In this document: one piece after another, positions 16,846 through 24,901 of the stretch
Position numbering within the stretch: position 1 is the first letter of the stretch
Layout: each line of letters begins with the position of its first letter
Position numbers and translations under genes: made by a program
NCBI GenBank assembly: GCA_009693235.1
Contig: SHXR01000049.1
Location: 1 to 34,807 of the forward strand
Length of the DNA: 34,807 nucleotides
Direction of reading: 5' to 3'
DNA from: Betaproteobacteria bacterium
GTDB taxonomy: Bacteria > Pseudomonadota > Gammaproteobacteria > Burkholderiales > SG8-39
Notes under the pieces: model-generated
Database searches by the model: none
Told to the model about the DNA's origin: nothing
Seen by the model: only the letters and a program-made list of their open reading frames with translations

Positions 16846-18242
16846 GTGCCAACGGTCGAGTTACCGATTTGGCTGGTCGTTGTCGCGGGGCTGCTCGCGA
16901 TCTGGTCGCTACTTGATCGCCTGCTGCTGCCTTCGGCCCGCTGGTTCATCCGCAGCCGCGCGCAAAAGTGGTCGATGAAGTCGGTGCGCGACTGTCGATT
17001 CAGATCCGTCCGTTTCAGCAGACCAATCGCCGGGCACTGATCGATCGACTCATCTTCGATGACAGGGTGCAGCATGCGATGCAAAGCTACGTGCGTGAGC
17101 ACAATATGCCACGGGAAGTCGCGCTCGACCAGGTGCGCCGTTATGCACGCGAAATCGTTCCGGCATTCAATGCGTATCTCTATTTTCTCATCGGTTATTG
17201 GCTCGCCAAGAAGATATCGCGGTCGATCTACCGTGTGCGCGTCGGCTATACCGATGACGCGGGGCTGGCGAGCGTTCCGGAAAGTGCGACGGTGGTGTTC
17301 GTGATGAATCACCGCCGCCCCATAGACTACATCCTCGCGTCTTATTTAGCGGCGGAGAAGGCGGCGCTGTCGTATGCGGTCGGGAAATGGGCTCGCATCT
17401 GGCCATTACAGCAACTCATTCGTTCAATGGGCGCCTATTTTGTTCGCCGCAATTCAAAGGACGACTTGTACCGCCGCGTACTCGAACGCTATATCGGCAT
17501 GGCCACCGAAGCGGGCGTCACGCAGGCCATGTATCCGGAAGGCAGCTTGTCGCGTGACGGTCGCATGCGTGAGCCGCGCTTTGGCGTGCTGGACTACATG
17601 CTCCGAGGCTTTCACCTTGAACGCGATTTGATTTTCGTACCGGTTGGGCTTAATTACGATCGCACACTAGAAGACCGTACGCTCCTCCTAGCGGTGGAGC
17701 CCGGAACGCGTCGTCCCGGCGTTGCTGCAGCTTTCGCGAATACCATGAAGTTCGTAGGCAACCAACTCTGGCTGTTGATACGAAGTTGATGGCATCGGTT
17801 CGGTTACGCATGCGTGAATTTCGGAACACCGGTTTCGGTGAAGCATTATTGCGATGCGCGCGGCATCGAATTTGCGCAACTCGATCGTGATACGCGTTTG
17901 CGTGAAGTATCGAACCTTGGTCAACATTTGATGGCTGAGATTGGCAAACTGATTCCAGTCTTGCCGGTGCCGTTGGTGGCGACAGTATTGCTCGAGCGCG
18001 CCGGCACGCCGATTAGCGAGTTCGAACTGAAATCGTCGGTCGCGGCGTTGGTGAAGCGCTTGGAGGCAGGCGGTGCCCGCATCTACCTGCCGCGCAGTGA
18101 CTGGGACTATGCGGTGACCGCCGGGCTTCGCATGCTCACCGAGCGACACCTGGTGGCGATCCAGGAGGGGTTGTTTGTCGTACACGAGAACGAGCTCTCC
18201 CTGGTCCGGTATTATGCGAATTCGATCGTCCATTTGATCTGA
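16846..18242 (+). pseudogene. PlsB-like glycerol-3-phosphate acyltransferase, frameshift plus in-frame stop
   Basis: The gene starts at GTG 16846 after a strong AGGAGG and opens with a membrane segment (LPIWLVVVAGLLAIWSLL). A one-base loss in the AAAAG run near 16967 shifts the frame; the second frame resumes VDEVGARLSIQIRPF and carries all acyltransferase motifs. These are NHRRPIDY (HX4D catalytic box), GAYFVRR, MYPEGSLSRDGRM and FVPVGLNYD. At 17787-17789 a TGA interrupts the same frame between LLIRS and WHRFGYACVNFG; the C-terminal half then continues (LPVPLVATVLL) to TGA 18242. Such enzymes put the first acyl chain on glycerol-3-phosphate at the inner membrane. With two lesions it is probably dead and would not be the cell's only copy. 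Confidence 0.75.
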
Positions 18243-18247
18243 GCTCA

Positions 18248-18547
18248 ATGCGCCGCATCCTGTTCCCGCTGATCTTCGCGCTCGTGCTGAGCCCGATTGG
18301 CGTGATGGCGCATGCGTATCAGCATTTCGACCGTGCCGAGGGCGATCCGTTTAACACCAAGCAGGAAGCGGATGTGCCCTGCGGCCTGTGCGCCGGCTTG
18401 GTCACGCTCGAGCATGCCGCCTCTGGTCCGCAGGCAATACCATGGTCTGTCGGGAGGGCGGTGCCTCCGGCGCCCGACGGGTCGCACGGCATTGTTGTTC
18501 AGCCTTTTTTTCATTTCTTTCAGCGCGCGCCACCCGCCATCCTTTGA
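18248..18547 (+). CDS. small secreted Cys-containing protein, DUF2946-like
   Basis: This 99-residue protein begins with a signal peptide (MRRILFPLIFALVLSPIGVMAHA). The mature part has a CxxC pair (VPCGLCAGLVTLEHAA), several His, and ends RAPPAIL. Short exported proteins with a His/Cys cluster and a closing RAPP are typical of DUF2946, often found near metal transport genes. Its place before an outer-membrane protein of zinc loci and ZnuA/ZnuB-like genes fits a periplasmic metal role, by inference. The ATG is 5 bases after the stop of the acyltransferase pseudogene. The frame is intact, although the next two genes are broken. The family assignment rests on pattern only. Confidence 0.5.
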   Translation: MRRILFPLIFALVLSPIGVMAHAYQHFDRAEGDPFNTKQEADVPCGLCAGLVTLEHAASGPQAIPWSVGRAVPPAPDGSHGIVVQPFFHFFQRAPPAIL

Positions 18548-18605
18548 ACCACTGACGCCCTACCACGTAGGGCATTGAGCACGCACGTTCAAATGGAAAA
18601 TTTCG

Positions 18606-20033
18606 ATGGCTAGGATTCATGCGGTTGCCATGGCGGCTGCGGTTGCAACGACGATGGCGTATTGCGCCTACGGTCAGTCGCAGGACGAGCTGACTGAGAT
18701 TCGCAAACAGATTTAACGCCTCAAGGAAGAGTACGAAACGCGCATTGAAGCCCTTGAGAAGCGCCTCGCTGCCGCTGAGGCAAAAAGCGCGCAAGATGCG
18801 CGGGCGGCCAACCCGGTGCGCGACGACTCCGTAGGATCGTCACCGAGCGACCCAACTGCGCCTCCGCAGAACCGCGAGAATGCTTTCAATCCGGCGATCT
18901 CGTTGCTCATGCAGGGACGGAATGCCCACCTATCGCGCGACTCGAATACCTATCGGATCGGCGGGTTCATGCCCTCTGGTTTCGAGGGACCAGGCCCGCG
19001 TGGCTTGAGCCTTGCCGAAACGGAGCTTGCAATCAACGCCTCCGTCGATCACCATTTTTCCGCCCAGTTCGTCGGTGCCCTTGCGCCCGTGGGCGGCTTC
19101 GCGGTCGAGAACGCCTATTTTCAAACTTCATCACTCGGCTACGGCGCCACGCTGAAAGGTGGTCGCTATTTTTCCGAGATCGGCTATCTCAACAAGCAGC
19201 ACCAACATGCCTGAGACTTTATCGATGCACCCCTTCCCTACCGGGCGTTTCTTGGCGGTCAACTGGGCAACGACGGTGTGCAGGCGAAGTGGATCGTTCC
19301 TGCTGATCTCCTGATCGAGTTCGGGGCCGAGGCAGCCAATGGTCAGTCGTTTCCTGGCAGTGAACAAAACCGCAACGGTCCACGACTTGCTACCGTCTTT
19401 GGTCATCTAGGCGGCGATCTTGGTTTGAGCCACAGTTGACGTATCGGGCTCTCCTATCTGCAGGCTTCTCCCGACGGACGGCGCTACAAGGATCGGAGCA
19501 GCACGGGCGTTGACGTAACCAACAGCTTTGCCGGACGCAGCAAACTCTGGATCGCAGATTCCGTCTGGAAGTGGGCGCCGGATGGCAACGCGACACAACG
19601 TAGTTTCAAACTTCAGGCTGAGTACTTTCTGCGCGATGAGGCGGGCCGCCTGACCTACGATACCGATGCCGCGGTAGGCGGGCCGCTGCCAGGCGCGTAC
19701 GCATCACGTCAGCGTGGTTGGTACGCCCAAGCGACCTTTCAGTTCATGCCGCGCTGGCGGCTCGGCGCACGCTACGATCGATTGGGGAGTAGTGTCGCGC
19801 GCATCGAACAGGTTGCCAATGGGATGCTTGGCGCCGCTGACTTTCCAGTGCTTGCGCCGTACCAGCCCTCGATCGCGGCGGCCATGGTCGACTGGTCACC
19901 AAGTGAATTCAGTCGGCTGCGTCTGCAATATGCGCGCGATCGTTCGCGACCGGATGTGATCGATCATCAGGTCTTCCTACAATACATCATGAGCTTTGGC
20001 GCCCATGGCGCCCATGCGTGGCAGGGGCACACC
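18606..20033 (+). pseudogene. outer-membrane beta-barrel protein of zinc-uptake loci, three in-frame stops
   Basis: One frame from ATG 18606 encodes a signal peptide, a coiled-coil (RLKEEYETRIEALEKRLAAA) and then a barrel-type protein (NAFNPAISLLMQG, GPRGLSLAETELAINA, GGRYFSEIGYLNKQH). It ends near QYIMSFGAHGAHAW. No frameshift is needed, but stops interrupt it at 18714 (TAA, Gln expected), 19212 (TGA before DFIDAPLPYRAFLGGQ, Trp expected) and 19437 (TGA before RIGLSYLQASP, Trp expected). I recall homologues as proteins beside znu genes, with HxWDF and SHSWRxGLS at these places. The normal stop is also missing, so the frame runs on into znuA. It would have brought zinc or a zinc complex across the outer membrane. 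The 3' boundary is approximate. Confidence 0.7.
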
Positions 20034-20932
20034 ATGATTCGACGATTTTGTATGATGCTTATCGCGCTCACCGTCTGGCAACAGAGCCATGCAGCAATTG
20101 AAGTGTTTGCCTGCGAACCCGAGTGGGGCGCGCTCATCGCCGAGTTGGCTGGTGACAACGCGAAGGTGTATGTCGCAACCACCGCTGCCCAAGATGTTCA
20201 TCAAATCCAGGCGTGGCCAAGCCTCATCGCCGCCGTCCGCCGCGCAAGTCTCGTCGTGTGCACCGGGGCGGATCTGGAGGCGGGATGGCTGCCCATCCTG
20301 GTCCGCGAGTCGGGGAATGCAACGATTCAGCGGGGTCGACCAGGCTATTTTGAGGCTGCGCAATACGTCGCCATGATGGACGTCCCAACGCGGCTCGATC
20401 GCAGCGATGGCGACGTGCATGCCCTGGGCAATCCGCATGTGCATACCGATCCACGCAACCTGCTGCCGATCGCGGCGGCGCTTGCCAATCAACTGGTAAT
20501 TATCGACCCCGGCAATGCCCCGTCTATCGTGAACGATTGGAGAATTTCGCCAACCGCTGGCGTGCTGCCCTTGCGAAATGGGCAGAGAAGGTGGGGTCAC
20601 TGCGCGGTTTAGCCGTCGTCGAGCACCACCGCTCGTTCAGCTATCTATTCAAGTGGGCGGGGATGCGAGTGGTGGGCTATCTCGAACCAAAGCCTGGCGT
20701 GGAGCCCTCCACCGGCCATCTCGCGTCGCTGCTCGTGCGGCAGAAGACGGAAGGCGCGCGGCTCGTCGTGCGAGCCTCGTTCAACGACCCACGGGCAGCG
20801 CAATGGTTCGCTCTGCGTGCCAAGATTCCAGCGATCGTTCTGCCGTTTTCGGTGGGCGGCAATGCCTCGTCGAAGGATCTGTTTGGCTGGTTCGACAGCA
20901 TTGTTGACCTTCTCGTCACCGCCAGCCAATGA
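20034..20932 (+). pseudogene. znuA: ZnuA-like metal ABC transporter substrate-binding protein, frameshifted
   Basis: ATG 20034 follows an AGGGG by 7 bases and opens a signal peptide (MIRRFCMMLIALTVWQQSHA). The mature part is a cluster A-I metal-binding protein: EPEWGALIAELAGD, QDVHQIQAWPS with a ligand His, and NPHVHTDPRNLLPIA with two more. A single-base loss in the CCCC at about 20517-20521 ends this frame; the other frame carries YRERLENFANRWRAAL, AVVEHHRSFSYLFKWAG and the C-terminus to TGA 20932. The stop overlaps the ATG of the permease gene (ATGA). It lacks the long His-rich loop of classical ZnuA. Upstream its frame is continuous with the broken outer-membrane protein gene. Confidence 0.75.
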
Positions 20933-21702
20933 ACTCGGACGCCCTCACCCTGTCCATTCTCGGTCCGGCCATGGTCGCCGGGATGCTGGTTCTCGCGACC
21001 CATGTGCCACTTGACATGCATGTTCTCAAGCGCGGCATCGTCTTCATCGATCTTGCCATCGCGCAAATTGCGGGGCTTGGCGTGATTGCCGCTGACCGGC
21101 TCGGCTGGGAGCCCACTACATGGGCGGGTCAATGTGCCGCGCTTCTCGCTGCGCTCGTAGGCGCTTTGCTGCTCACCTGGACCGAGCGTCGGTGGCCGCA
21201 GATTCAAGAGGCACTCATTGGCACGTTCTTTGCGCTTGCGGCGACGGCCGCGACGCTGCTCCTGGCAGGCGACGCGCATGGCGGTGAACATCTCAAGGAT
21301 CTTCTCGTCGGTCAGATCCTGTGGGTCTCTCGCGATCAGATTTTGTTGATGGCGATCGTGTCGATCATCGTCTTCGCCACATGGTTCGCAAAGCGCCGGT
21401 CGTTCGGACGCGTCACCTTTTATCTCGCCTTTGCGTTGAGCGTCACGACGTCGGTACAACTCGTTGATGTCTATCTCGTCTTTGCCAGCCTCATCGTACC
21501 CGCGATTGCGGTGAACGCCTTGACGCGCGGCGCGCTTACAAGTGCCTATTCAATTGGTGTCATAGGTTACGTCGTCGGACTAGCCGGTTCGGCGGTTTTC
21601 GACCTGCCGTCCGGGCCGCTGATCGTCTGGACACTTGCCGTATGTGCAGTTGGATTTGCATTGGCGCGGCATTTTCTGCTGCGCTACAAGGCGGCAACCT
21701 AA
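20929..21702 (+). CDS. znuB: metal ABC transporter permease (ZnuB-like, ABC-3 family)
   Basis: This 257-residue inner-membrane protein has the eight or so hydrophobic segments of ABC-3 permeases, which carry zinc or manganese. Motifs include LKRGIVFIDLAIAQIAGLG (the family's GxxFxDxAxAQ), HLKDLLVGQILWVS, and SVQLVDVYLVFASLIVPAIA near the C-terminus. The ATG overlaps the znuA stop, showing translational coupling. The frame is intact. No ATPase gene (znuC) is in the window, which is unusual for this set; one would have to be supplied from elsewhere. Its stop codon is part of the CTAA target duplication of the mobile element that follows. Confidence 0.85.
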   Translation: MNSDALTLSILGPAMVAGMLVLATHVPLDMHVLKRGIVFIDLAIAQIAGLGVIAADRLGWEPTTWAGQCAALLAALVGALLLTWTERRWPQIQEALIGTFFALAATAATLLLAGDAHGGEHLKDLLVGQILWVSRDQILLMAIVSIIVFATWFAKRRSFGRVTFYLAFALSVTTSVQLVDVYLVFASLIVPAIAVNALTRGALTSAYSIGVIGYVVGLAGSAVFDLPSGPLIVWTLAVCAVGFALARHFLLRYKAAT

Positions 21703-21790
21703 GGAATCACTGAACAAGAAGCTCGCCCCCTCGTAACTCCCTGAATATTTGAGCACGCTGATTACGCGGCATAGCTTAATCAGCGTTTCC
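21703..21790. mobile_element. 88-bp MITE-like element with IS5-type ends, CTAA target duplication
   Basis: The segment has imperfect 16-base terminal inverted repeats: GGAATCACTGAACAAG at 21703-21718, and on the other strand GGAAACGCTGATTAAG from 21790 to 21775, matching at 12 of 16 positions. It is flanked by CTAA on both sides (21699-21702 and 21791-21794). The IS5 group uses a 4-base YTAR target and ends like GGAAGGTGCGAAYAAG, and the left repeat shares the GGAA and GAACAAG ends. No coding capacity fits in 88 bases, so it is a MITE or an internally deleted IS. An internal 10-base stem (ACGCTGATTA 21755-21764 with TAATCAGCGT 21777-21786) may also end transcription between the convergent znuB and MFS genes. 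Confidence 0.6.
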
Positions 21791-21848
21791 CTAACTGCCG
21801 GACGAACGTCTCCAACTGTGCCGATGGTGCGATGGTCGAGTGGGTGCC

Positions 21849-23036
21849 CTAGCGGGCGGTCCGCCCTGCATCGTCGCGTCCCGGCAGGCCAATTGCGATC
21901 AATGCCCCAAGCACATTGCCGCCAGCCGCAATCATGACTGCCAAGCGATAGCCTTGCGTCTGATCGAACAGCCAACCGGCGAGAATCGGCAGACTAACCG
22001 CAGCGATGCACCAGGCGATATAGAGGCGGCTGGCGATATGGCCGAAGGCGTTCTTGTTCCAGTAGTGCCCAATCGTGCCGGCCGACGAACCGGAGATGAA
22101 TCCGTATCCCATGCCGATCATGGTCAAAGCTGGGACAGCCATCAGCGGCCCAGGCCAGAGCGTCAGCATCAGCGCCCCGGTCAGCGAAAATAGATGTGCG
22201 CCGGCAGCCACCATCGGCATCGGATAGCGATCGACCAACCATCCTCCGCCGATGCGGGCGGCGGCGATGGCGCCGGTGATCATCGTCGTTGCGGCGAGCG
22301 CAAGAAGCGTCTTACCACCGTACGCCTGAATGATGCCCGCTGCCTGACTCATTACCATCAAGCCCGCCCCAGCCGCCAGAAAAAACACGCTGAAGAGACG
22401 AATGAAGACGTCCGGCCGACGGTCCGTCACCGCCAATGCCGGCACCGATGCGTCGTGCATGCGGATTTCGGCAAGGCGAATAAAACCGCCACCGATGGTG
22501 GCGGTTACTGCGATCACCGCCGCGAGGCCCGTCATCGTGGCGCGTAACCCGTGCGTCTCGATTGCCCAACCGAAGACAGGCGTTCCGATCATCGCACCCA
22601 ACGGAAAGAGACTTACGATGTAACCGTTGGCGAGGCCGCTCATTTTCGTGATCGTCTGATTGGCCCCTTGCTGCACGACGATGAACCCGCATCCGCCACC
22701 CAGTCCAAACAACACGCCGTAACCGATGGCGAAGTGCAACAAATCGGTCGCGATGGCCGTCAGGTAAAGGCCGCAGGCGCTGGTCACGCCGCACGCGAGC
22801 AATAATGCGAACGGCGATAGGATGCGATAGAGTCGTGGCGCGATGTTCATCCCGAGCGTGAGGCTGATCGTGGACAGCCCGAACACCATCGTCATTTCCG
22901 TGCGTCCGATGCCCAACAACGCTTCCATTGGTTTGAGGAAGACGCTGAACGCATAGATCGTGCCGAACGGGAGATTGACCGCGGTGGCCGCCGCGATGGC
23001 GATGCCGGAGCGCTGGAGAGGCGTAAGACGTGTCAT
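21849..23036 (-). CDS. MFS transporter, oxalate/formate antiporter (OFA)-like
   Basis: The 395-residue protein has about twelve hydrophobic segments in two halves and resembles the OFA branch of the major facilitator superfamily. The N-terminal GTIYAFSVFLKPMEALLG is characteristic of that branch. GYGVLFGLGGGCGFIVVQQ and the second-half GGWLVDRYPMPMV follow, the latter being the usual DR loop. OFA proteins exchange small organic acids across the inner membrane, though the substrate here cannot be told. It is downstream of yaeQ on the same strand with about 10 bases between, so the two are probably co-transcribed. It is convergent with znuB across the MITE. The frame is intact. Confidence 0.8.
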   Translation of the reverse strand: MTRLTPLQRSGIAIAAATAVNLPFGTIYAFSVFLKPMEALLGIGRTEMTMVFGLSTISLTLGMNIAPRLYRILSPFALLLACGVTSACGLYLTAIATDLLHFAIGYGVLFGLGGGCGFIVVQQGANQTITKMSGLANGYIVSLFPLGAMIGTPVFGWAIETHGLRATMTGLAAVIAVTATIGGGFIRLAEIRMHDASVPALAVTDRRPDVFIRLFSVFFLAAGAGLMVMSQAAGIIQAYGGKTLLALAATTMITGAIAAARIGGGWLVDRYPMPMVAAGAHLFSLTGALMLTLWPGPLMAVPALTMIGMGYGFISGSSAGTIGHYWNKNAFGHIASRLYIAWCIAAVSLPILAGWLFDQTQGYRLAVMIAAGGNVLGALIAIGLPGRDDAGRTAR

Positions 23037-23046
23037 TGGGGTCGAG

Positions 23047-23601
23047 TCAAGGCTGGCGTTGTCTTATTTCCTTTAGCACGTCGATGCCAATCTCAATGGT
23101 CGCGTCATTGCCGGAAACGCTTGCGAGCCCGTCTTGTATCAGGCAGTGAACGCGCATGGTCCGCGCCACCATCGCAGCAAGCGCAGTCGTCGATTCGGTG
23201 GCAAGACGGAAAATGGCGAGATTGTCAATGCGGTGCAGATCCGCGCGAAGGATATTCCACCACGGATCGGTACCCCGGCCATAGGCGTAGATCACCACAC
23301 GATTGGCACGGCCGGCGGCCCTGCGGATCAGCTTCAACTCGGGCATCCCGACATCGATCCACAACGTTACCGCGCCCGTCAAATCGCGCACCCACAGATC
23401 CGGTTCATCGGCGGTGCTAAGGCCGTTGCCGAACGACAGCGCCGGATCGGCATTGAGGGCGAATGCGACGAGGCGCACCATCATGCGCTCATCCGTCTCG
23501 GAGGCATGACGCGCCAGGGTAAGGGCGTGCGTCTGATAATAATGGCGGTCCAGATCATTGACTTGCAGCTCGGCCTTGAAGACCGTTGCTTTCTGAGCCA
23601 T
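23047..23601 (-). CDS. yaeQ: YaeQ family protein
   Basis: This 184-residue protein matches the small YaeQ family (about 180 residues in E. coli). Family members have a PD-(D/E)XK nuclease-like fold; the biological role is not settled. Visible features are the opening ATVFKAELQVNDLDRHYY, TLARHASETDERMMVRL, the acidic EPDLWVRDLTG and WIDVGMPELKLIRRA, which hold the putative catalytic Asp/Glu/Lys. The start ATG 23601 was chosen over an upstream in-frame start because the conserved N-terminus begins there. It is divergent from the luciferase-like monooxygenase at 23749 and likely shares a transcript with the MFS gene downstream. Confidence 0.85.
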   Translation of the reverse strand: MAQKATVFKAELQVNDLDRHYYQTHALTLARHASETDERMMVRLVAFALNADPALSFGNGLSTADEPDLWVRDLTGAVTLWIDVGMPELKLIRRAAGRANRVVIYAYGRGTDPWWNILRADLHRIDNLAIFRLATESTTALAAMVARTMRVHCLIQDGLASVSGNDATIEIGIDVLKEIRQRQP

Positions 23602-23748
23602 CGAAACCTTTCGAAAGAGACAGGCGCTGCCGCCGATCGGCGACATCCTACGCGCCGGAACGCTAGACTGTTGCCAAGAGTCCCACCGCACCGTGATCCA
23701 CGAGAGCGAAACGGCGCTTCAACACGATCGCGCAAAGGAGGCGCAGCG

Positions 23749-24891
23749 ATGACCGCAACTCAACATGTTTCGCGCGTAGTGACCAATCCTTTGTACCGAG
23801 GGCATCGGATGAAGCTTGGCGTCATGGCCTTCAATTGCAGCCATGGGTCGACCATTACGACCGCCGAGGGTGCCTGGGAATTGCACTGGGGTGACACGAA
23901 GAAGATCGCGAAGATGGCCGATAGTGCCGGTCTCGATGTTCTGCTGCCAGTCGGACGATGGCGCGGTTATGGCGGACCGACCAATTTCAACAACAGCACC
24001 TACGAGAGCTTTACCTGGGCTTCCGCCTTGGCGGCAATGACCGATCAGATCGCCGTCTTTGCGACCTGTCATGTGCCCTTGGTGCATCCGATCATGGCGG
24101 CAAAAATGGCCACGACCGTCGACCATGTGAGTGGCGGTCGCTTCTGTTTGAACGTGGTGTGCGGATGGTTCAAAGATGAGTTTGAAATGTTCGGCGCTGA
24201 ATGGCGCGAGCATGATGTGCGTTACGAGTATGCAACCGAGTGGGTCGAACTGATGCGCCGGGTCTGGTCGGAAGAAAAGGAATTCGATTATTCGGGGCGA
24301 TTCTTCCAGTCAAAACGCGCCTGGAGCCAACCTAAGCCAATCCAGAAGCCGTTCCCGCCGGTCATGAATGCGGGTGGCTCGGAGGCGGGGCAGCACTTCG
24401 CGGCGACCGTTGCCGACATGAACTTCGTGATCCTGCGCAATCAGGATTTTGACGGCGGCAAGACGCAGATCGACAAACTGAAATCGATGGCCCGCGCGGT
24501 GGGTCGCGAGGTCCAGGTATGGATCCATGTGTATGTCGTGGTGCGCGACACCGAAGAAGAGGCGCGTCGTTACTTAAATTACTACGTGCGGGAGAAAGGC
24601 GACTACGACGCGGTCAACAACCTTCTCACCATCTTTGGCATGCAATCGAAGACGCTCGATCCAAAGGTGCTCGATGAATTTCGCTTTCACTTCATCGCCG
24701 GGCACGGTGGGTATCCACTGGTCGGCACCCCCGCGCAAGTGGTCGATCAACTCGAAATGCTCACCCGCATGGGTGTAGACGGGTGTCTCATCTCATGGGT
24801 CAACTATGTTGATGAACTGAAGCAATGGATTGATGAGGTCAATCCGCTTCTCGAACAGGCCGGATTGCGTCAACGCTACACACCCGATTAA
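23749..24891 (+). CDS. luciferase-like (LLM) flavin-dependent monooxygenase, alkanesulfonate/RutA-like group
   Basis: The 380-residue protein is a luciferase-like monooxygenase of the group that includes SsuD- and RutA-type enzymes. These use FMNH2 from a partner reductase to oxygenate small molecules. Motifs include KLGVMAFNCSHGSTITTAEG, LLPVGRWRGYGGPTNFN, HVSGGRFCLNVVCGWFKDEF (the family's GR.GLN.V.GW stretch) and MNAGGSEAGQHFAA. The late VGTPAQVVDQLEML is also typical. The ATG follows AAAGGAGG (23734-23741) by 7 bases, which fixes the start within a much longer open frame. A Bug receptor gene begins 10 bases after the stop, so the substrate may be taken up through it. No flavin reductase is nearby. 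Confidence 0.85.
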   Translation: MTATQHVSRVVTNPLYRGHRMKLGVMAFNCSHGSTITTAEGAWELHWGDTKKIAKMADSAGLDVLLPVGRWRGYGGPTNFNNSTYESFTWASALAAMTDQIAVFATCHVPLVHPIMAAKMATTVDHVSGGRFCLNVVCGWFKDEFEMFGAEWREHDVRYEYATEWVELMRRVWSEEKEFDYSGRFFQSKRAWSQPKPIQKPFPPVMNAGGSEAGQHFAATVADMNFVILRNQDFDGGKTQIDKLKSMARAVGREVQVWIHVYVVVRDTEEEARRYLNYYVREKGDYDAVNNLLTIFGMQSKTLDPKVLDEFRFHFIAGHGGYPLVGTPAQVVDQLEMLTRMGVDGCLISWVNYVDELKQWIDEVNPLLEQAGLRQRYTPD

Positions 24892-24901
24892 GGAGTCGTT
24901 G

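Noticed and set aside
19212..19439. Possible TGA-to-Trp recoding, since two TGA codons fall at expected Trp positions
   Set aside because: Other genes in the window end normally at TGA, TGG is used freely for Trp, and the same gene also has a TAA; mutation or sequence error is simpler.
23134..23748. Long in-frame extension upstream of the luciferase-like monooxygenase start
   Set aside because: It overlaps yaeQ on the opposite strand and lacks any family resemblance; the AAAGGAGG before ATG 23749 fixes the real start.
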